Positions 58,071 through 64,000 of a stretch of 64,000 nucleotides of DNA are shown here, piece by piece. Source of the stretch: Anthopleura xanthogrammica (Eukaryota; Cnidaria; Anthozoa; Actiniaria; Actiniidae); contig OZ025208.1 of NCBI GenBank assembly GCA_964019055.1, positions 2,544,001 to 2,608,000 on the forward strand. Direction: 5' to 3'. Below the pieces are notes generated by a model, which was given only the letters and a program-made list of their open reading frames with translations, did not search any database and was not told where the DNA came from. The translations under genes were made by a program, and so were the position numbers. The first letter of the stretch is position 1, and each line of letters opens with the position of its first letter.

Positions 58071-59074
58071 GAGCGGTTATAATGACAGTGTTTTCCAACC
58101 GTCTTGATTACGTCACTAATCGTAAGAAAAATTCGTGATCTAGTCAAGGCTTGCACAAAGATTACTCAATGGCTCCCAGAAGTGAAGGGGTGTTGAATAG
58201 TGTGTAGTGCAGAGCCATTGTTCAAAACTTGCGATTGGGTCAATGCGATCCAGCCATGATCTCGGTGATTGTCATATGAGGGACTATGCCTCATGAAGAG
58301 TGATGATGGGTATTTAGACAAAATGCTAGATGCTAGAGGATGAAAATGAGGATGCTAAACCTTAAGGAGGCTCAAAATAGATTTCCTTGAACGAGCGCGC
58401 GCGCTTTTAAATGACGTAGCACTGAATCGTTTGAAATGGATATAGGAAAAATTGTGTTCCAAAAAACCTCATACTTGAACTAAAATAACTCATATAGTTT
58501 TTAATAGTGATAAACCAAAAACTGGAAGGTATTTTTTTTTGCATGTGGCTTTTATTTAAGACTTCGTAAGTGCTAAGAAATAATAAAAATCTGTAATGGG
58601 AAACGTCCTAAAATAATTTTCAGCGATTTTTGAGAATTCCTCATTACATTTTTTTTCCTCGGTCTAATCAAAGCTCGGATCATAAAGTTCAAACATGCCA
58701 ATTTTAAACGATTTTCACCTAGCCGTTTTTGAGTTATGATTTTTAAAATGAAAAACTTTGCACACACTTGAAGTGTTCTATCGTTGTCATAGCAACGTGT
58801 TACGTCATATTTTTCAATTCATTCCAACCTTTACTTTATGGTCTTCCGTGTTCTGGGTTAACTTACGGTCATATATTTGCCATATAATTTTTTTCAGGGT
58901 CATTTTTGTTAGTCTCTAATACAGGCAACAAAATCATGCAAATGTTCGATTATTGTTGGCTTTCACCTACGTTAATCATCAATTTCAAAAGCGTAATTTT
59001 GCAATATAATAAGATGAAACGTTTTTAAACGTTTAAAATAATTAAAGTAATTATTTTAATTATGTAAGTTAACA
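58071..59074. other. Intron sequence, nothing recognised
   Basis: No coding, TIR or tandem pattern supported. Confidence 0.4.
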
Positions 59075-59680
59075 AAAAAAAAAATAAATTTAATTTAATT
59101 TAAATAAATTTAATTTAATTTAAATTAATTTAATTTAATTTAAATTAATTTAATTTAATTTAATTTAGATTAATTTAATTTAATTTAAATTAATTTAATT
59201 TAATTTAAATTAATTTAATTTAATTTAATTTAATTTAATTTAAATTAATTTAATTTAATTTAAATTAATTTAATTTAATTTAAATTAATTTAATTTAATT
59301 TAAATTAATTTAATTTAATTTAAATTAATTTAATTTAATTTAAATTAATTTAATTTAATTTAATTTAAATTAATTTAATTTAAATTAATTTAATTTAATT
59401 TAATTTAAATTAATTTAATTTAATTTAAATTAATTTAATTTAATTTAATTTAATTTAAATTAATTTAATTTAATTTAAATTAATTTAATTTAATTTAAAT
59501 TAATTTAATTTAATTTAAATTAATTTAATTTAATTTAAATTAATTTAATTTAATTTAAATTAATTTAATTTAATTTAAATTAATTTAATTTAATTTAAAT
59601 TAATTTAATTTAATTTAATTTAATTTAATTTAATTTAATTTAAATTAATTTAATTTAATTTAAATTAATTTAATTTAAAT
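59075..59680. repeat. Nearly pure A/T 15-bp minisatellite
   Basis: Unit TTAATTTAATTTAAA with 10-bp and 20-bp length variants across about 600 bp. I see a single G and no C in the array proper. A short stretch of the same unit recurs at about 59892-59945. Confidence 0.95.
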
Positions 59681-60694
59681 AATAATAAACTTTATTTCAC
59701 AATAATAATGAAAATAGTAAAAAAGAAAAATATTAACAGTGATTTTGAAGAATAATAAAGATACTAATGATTTATAGAATGTAAAAAAAAAAGGGATTAA
59801 TACTAAAAAATATCTTTTTACATGTAATATTAAAAGGAAATATATAAATCATGAGGATATATCCTAAGACTATAACATAAATCATAGAAATATTTAATTT
59901 AAATTAATTTAATTTAATTTAAATTAATTTAAAAATTTAAATTTAAATAATCTTGTTAAGCTTTCTAAAAAGCTACATATACTGGCAAAGTGTAAAGGCT
60001 GCAGATCATTTCGTTGCGGAATTATGGGTGACAAACACGACGACATTGTTTGTAAAACTGTATGGAGCGGTGTTTCACTGAAGGATACAAACATGGTGGA
60101 TTTCAAATGCTTAATTATTAAACTGATGGAGTGTTGAAATCTTTTTGATAATATTTCACTGAAATATACTCGAAATATATGTTTTAAACGTGATAAAGTA
60201 AAATCTTTCAAGTTGGGTTAATTATTTCTTTTTACCGTTATTCAGAAACTTTTAAGAGGCGACGGTATTGCGTTGCACAAATTCAACCGTCATTACTCGG
60301 GAACCAATCATGAAAAAATGACTCGAAACTTTTTTCCTGTAACTTATATCACTAATTTATAAAAATAATTTTAGAAATGTCTTTATACGATGAGTGGTTA
60401 AGATTTTGATTATTTTATGACGTCACATGAAAACCGGCAATATAGGTATATAAGCTCTCTTCGGCAATTTCCATACCAACACTGTTGCATGACATGTTGC
60501 ACGACATTGATGCCCGTATAATACACCTGACCCTGTTCTCTCGCTCCAGTGCTTTTCGGTCGTAGATTTCGTTATCACAACATCGAAACCTTAGACCGGG
60601 AACTAAAACGAGAGCCTACATCTTGAACAAACAAATCTAGGATGAAAAAGTGTAGAGATTAAAGAATATAATGAAAAACACTTTTTGTTTCCAG
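59681..60694. other. Intron sequence, nothing recognised
   Basis: The minus frame 59924-60211 has no recognisable motif and starts in A/T-rich repeat. Confidence 0.4.
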
Positions 60695-60942
60695 GAAATC
60701 CATCTTGTTATGAAGATGAGAAACACGAATGTAGTTGGCTAAGTCCACTCATTCGTCCAAAACGAGAAGGATGGCGATGTCTTCGATTTTGGTTTTACAG
60801 CGGAGGTGAACATTTTGGTAGGGCATTCGTTGTCGAAATCAAGACAAAAAACAGATATATAGACGAATTGACATATAGAAGCGCCACTGACAAATGGACC
60901 TTCATCCAACTCCCAATCCCAGAAGAACGAGAGGGTTTACAA
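60695..60942 (+). CDS. Host gene exon: third MAM-like domain, partial
   Basis: Acceptor ctttttgtttccag, donor gtaagt; phase 1 in, phase 0 out. Encodes NPSCYEDEKHECSWLS, then EGWRCLRFWFYSGGEHFGRA and DKWTFIQLPIPEEREGLQ, aligning with the MAM strands C..FwY...G and W....v.l. The N-terminal CxFE part is compressed compared with MAM 1 and 2. The phase-0 exit fits a following C-terminal MAM exon, which I did not find before the window end. Confidence 0.8.
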
Positions 60943-61920
60943 GTAAGTTACGGTTAGCACTAAAACAACTCGTCAGTCCCATTTTCTTCAGGTCAAAACA
61001 AACGGGGACTGCTGAGTAAAACATTGATACAGTTTTCGATAGTGTTATTAATTATAAACAACAATATGAGTTAAAAGAGCTTGACTGTAAGATTCGAGAA
61101 ATATCGGGAGTTTACGGCGGATGAAAAAAAAAAGAATTTTCCCCACAATTTACCAGTGGATTGAGCCTTCAATGGTAAAACTGTTTGTGTATTTTCAAGT
61201 TCTAAAAGCTGTTATTTTGGGAGAAAATGAAATTTGAATTTTCTTCATATCAAGCACTCGATTTCTTACGCTAGTAAGCCTGATTATTGAGAGAGCAACT
61301 TTAAAAGAGCTAGCGGGAAACTTTTAGGCGGTAAATTATCAAATATTTTTGATAAACAGTTAACTATGGACTTCTAATATGTTTATGTTTCTTAATAATT
61401 AATTGGTTATAATTAAGAAATTAAACCAAAAAATAGTTGGTGAGTAGTCGTGTGCCAGAAGTGATACCGAAAACTGCTTCGGAAAAAAATTACAATTTCC
61501 AGAGTGTCCAACCAATATTCCAAGTAAAATTACCGGTGAATATGAAAATAATAAGCTATTTGAAGGGAAACAACATAAATTACCTTGGGTTTTTGAGTAT
61601 AAGCATTTTTTTCCGGGGTGACAAAACATCAGATTACAGGTGTTCTTAACGGCATCCGCGAACTGACCAAAATTTAAAGAGCTACTGAAACAAAACAAAT
61701 TCTGATTTTCTTTTCTTAAATATACGAAATTTAAGTAAATAAAGTTTGCTAAGCTATCCTTATTGAATTTATACCTGAACAATCATCGAATATTTTTATT
61801 TAATCTACAATTGCAATTTGAAAAGTCTAGCTTTATTGTTGCTTGTATACTTAATTGAATGCCTGCTCTGTTGTCCTTTGTCCTCGACTTAACGAATAAA
61901 ACAGCTTTTTCCGTGCTCCG
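60943..61920. other. Intron sequence, nothing recognised
   Basis: No exon with a matching phase-0 acceptor and MAM end motif was found. Confidence 0.4.
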
Positions 61921-61921
61921 T

Positions 61922-62191
61922 TCAGTAATAAACACGCAGGAAGTCAAGTAAGCACGAAAGAAGTGTGAAGAGAAGCACAAGCTGTAAGCTATGTTCTACT
62001 TCTCGCGACAGCGAAAGTTTGTCCGAAGCATCGTTTTCAGTTAGCTGGAGGATCAATTTCAAGAGAAAATCTGCAGAGCCGATCCGCTCTTTCACATTTT
62101 GCATACTACTCATCAGTTTTACATATTCTTGTATTAGCTCTCCATTGTTCGCCACTAATTTGTATACTAGCACCCCCCATCCTGGTCCCAA
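61922..62191 (-). CDS. Unrecognised minus-strand ORF, probably partial
   Basis: Contains LVANNGELIQEYVKLMSSMQ and KERIGSADFLLKLILQL, then SLSREVEHSLQL. The composition looks protein-like rather than random (long helical, charged stretches). Start and end are uncertain, no intron signal was fixed, and the far end overlaps a short inverted-repeat region (61900-61995). It could be a host exon remnant or a mobile-element ORF. Confidence 0.3.
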   Translation of the reverse strand: MGPGWGVLVYKLVANNGELIQEYVKLMSSMQNVKERIGSADFLLKLILQLTENDASDKLSLSREVEHSLQLVLLFTLLSCLLDFLRVYY

Positions 62192-62536
62192 CTTTAAAAT
62201 GAGCTCCGCCGTCCCTGTACCTCGAACTCAAAGGCAAGGGAAAGCCTGATCGTACAGTAATCAAATTCAATCTAAATTTATATATCAGCAACCGGGTATT
62301 GTTATACTTATTACCCGGTGGTGCAAATGAGTCTTCTCTTACTTTGAAGAGTTTGAATTTACTAAATTTACTAGTTTTTTTAGCTAGGGGGGGGGGGGGG
62401 TATTCTGGGGGACCCAAAGAATTATAGCCACCTCCCTGAAAATGTTGAGATATATAATAGCCTCTCGGGAATGTGATTTGCAGTCTTTTGACGGACAATT
62501 GCAACATTTGTATTGCATTAAACTCATGTAAAAGCT

Positions 62537-63364
62537 TTAGGTAACTCTTAACAGAAAGTTATGTTTTTTAGCATTAGGATGTCTATAAAAGACTGCACAA
62601 ATTATATTTTGTCCAGAGTTTTCAATTTCAATCCACATTGCCTCAAACCCCTCTCTAGAAGTACTAATGTCTTCTCTTAAAGTATAATTTGAGTTCTCAT
62701 TCACATATAATCCTACCCCTCCTGCATTTGTAAGTGTAGGTTGGGATAGGAAATTATATCCTGGTAAACTGATATTTCCTATTATATAATCCTGATTATA
62801 TTTAATCCTGGTCTCAGATAGACCAATAACAGAGAAAGGATATTGTAAATCATCTAATAAAAGACTTAATTTGTCATTATTTCCAGTGAGACTTCTAATA
62901 TTGCTATGTAATACAGAAAAAGATTTATTCTTTTTAGAGTTTTGTATCTCAGGATTATCATGAAAATTATGAATAGAGTAATAGCTGAAGTTTGTTTGGT
63001 TTGGCAGCTGCTGATCAATATCTATATTATTGAGAGTTTGAATCTTGCTAAGAGTTGTTACGATATCAAAGCAAGGAAGACAATCAAGTTTCAAACTATC
63101 AATACAACCAGAACATAAGCATAAGGTATTAGAGTTAAAAGATAATTTTAGTAAATCGTCAGTATTCAAATTGAAAAAAGGAAAAATACTAGAACTACAA
63201 TGTAGACAGATCCAAAGATTATGATTTACAGAAAAATAGTTAAAGTCAGTTCTTGAGAGTTTACTGCATTTATAATGATACCAGGCAAGGCAAATAACAC
63301 ATCTAATAGCTCGAGCATTAGATCTAAAATGTTTATGACAAGATGTACACTTATCTGAGGGCAT
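62537..63364 (-). CDS. LINE ORF2, N-terminal part: PHD-type zinc finger and endonuclease start
   Basis: 275 codons from ATG 63364. Residues about 1-60 form a Cys4-His-Cys3 PHD-like finger (KCTSCHKHF, IRCVICLAWYHYKCSKL, WICLHC), as found ahead of the endonuclease in many CR1-like LINEs. From about residue 145 the AP-endonuclease begins: SFSVLHSNIRSL (catalytic N), VIGLSETRI (catalytic E), AGGVGLYVNE and CAVFYRHPN. It then breaks off, so the rest of the endonuclease and all of RT are missing. Confidence 0.85.
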   Translation of the reverse strand: MPSDKCTSCHKHFRSNARAIRCVICLAWYHYKCSKLSRTDFNYFSVNHNLWICLHCSSSIFPFFNLNTDDLLKLSFNSNTLCLCSGCIDSLKLDCLPCFDIVTTLSKIQTLNNIDIDQQLPNQTNFSYYSIHNFHDNPEIQNSKKNKSFSVLHSNIRSLTGNNDKLSLLLDDLQYPFSVIGLSETRIKYNQDYIIGNISLPGYNFLSQPTLTNAGGVGLYVNENSNYTLREDISTSREGFEAMWIEIENSGQNIICAVFYRHPNAKKHNFLLRVT

Positions 63365-63436
63365 CAGTGAAGTGGATTGGACATATTGATGTTAGCACCA
63401 GCAGGGACGTGAGTTGATGAGCCAAAGTTTCGAAGA

Positions 63437-63990
63437 TTATACTAACTTGTGATTAGATCCCTCAGTTGCTCCACAGAAGTAATCTGAGAAAATCTTACCG
63501 TATCTTGTCCAGCAGTAACTCCATTTGTGTTCTTTTTTAAAGCACAGGCAAGCCTTATGAATAGCTTTACGATCTTTTGTCAAGCTTTCTTCTATGTAGA
63601 TCTTTGAGTCGTGATATCGAGTGTAACCAAGGTCTTTCGTTGTCATTCTTTTGAGTTTGTATCGAGCTCGGTAGAAGTTGTCCCTCGTGTTACGTCTGGT
63701 AAATTTCACGATAATCGGTGGATTAGATTCAGTTGATCTGTTGTTTGGCGGACCTGGGTTTCGATGGCTGACGGAAATCTCATTGTAGCAATATCCATGA
63801 TGATGGAATCGGTGTCTTCATCTTTAAATACAGGTATTCCTTTAACCTCAAGACACTCTCGACGGCCATATTGCTCTAACTCATCGTTTGCTCCCCTTAG
63901 ATCTCCAACTTGGTGGCATAGTATAGTCACTTGATTATTCAAGAACCGATTCGTAGCCTCCAGTTCCTTGTTCTTGGATTCAAGGCCTGA
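63437..63990 (-). pseudogene. LINE ORF1 (L1-like RNA-binding type), one frameshift
   Basis: Minus strand, running off the right window edge. First part: NDELEQYGRRECLEVKGIPV, the start of the RRM-like domain of L1-type ORF1 proteins. After a frameshift near 63780: PPIIVKFTRRNTRDNFYRAR, KIYIEESLTKDRKAIHKACL and WTRYGKIF. It precedes ORF2 by 72 bp, the normal ORF1-ORF2 order. Confidence 0.75.
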
Positions 63991-64000
63991 GATTTTTTTG

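Overview
This window reads as metazoan nuclear DNA: A+T-rich, intron-rich, with very long microsatellites and no bacterial gene organisation. The mix of domains (F5/8C, SRCR, fucolectin-like, PA14, MAM, LDLa in one gene), the CR1/L2-like LINEs with a PHD finger, the Penelope-like elements and the hairpin-ended DNA elements fits a cnidarian best, probably an anthozoan such as a coral or sea anemone. That is an inference from content; no marker in the window proves it, and a sponge or another basal animal is possible.

One host gene runs left to right across most of the window (about 16.6 kb to beyond 60.9 kb). I recovered 18 well-supported exons plus one weak one, by eye, from splice sites and reading phase. 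In order they encode: the C-terminal part of an F5/8 type C (discoidin) domain, an SRCR domain, the C-terminal part of a fucolectin/FTP-like domain, a PA14 domain, an unrecognised Cys-containing beta-rich segment, a first complete MAM domain, two LDL-receptor class A repeats, a short Cys-rich module, a second complete MAM domain and the start of a third MAM-like domain. Every junction keeps phase except one (29937 to 34489), which predicts an exon I could not find. Neither end of the gene (signal peptide, any membrane anchor, stop codon) was seen. The product should be a large secreted or cell-surface adhesion or matrix protein.

Almost everything else is transposable elements, many nested. 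1-16 kb: copies of a large non-coding repeat (called family R here), one interrupted by a Penelope-like element and by a Ty3/gypsy-type LTR retrotransposon, then LINE fragments ending in ATCT tails that form a 1.4-kb tetranucleotide array. 20-34 kb: LINE fragments carrying TTAA-flanked MITEs and a complete-length Tc1-like DNA transposon, then a second Penelope-like element split by a DNA element whose ends are inverted minisatellites. 35-43 kb: intronic octamer arrays, hairpin-ended elements and a LINE fragment. 45-51 kb: a second R copy interrupted by an element bearing an inverted tRNA-like pair, a solo LTR and a deletion-derivative LINE with a 451-codon frame. 53-64 kb: TIR and hairpin elements, an almost pure A/T minisatellite, and the 5' half of a LINE on the minus strand.

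Several insertions could be dated relative to each other, and their target-site duplications read, because the empty site exists in another copy or in a coding frame inside the window.
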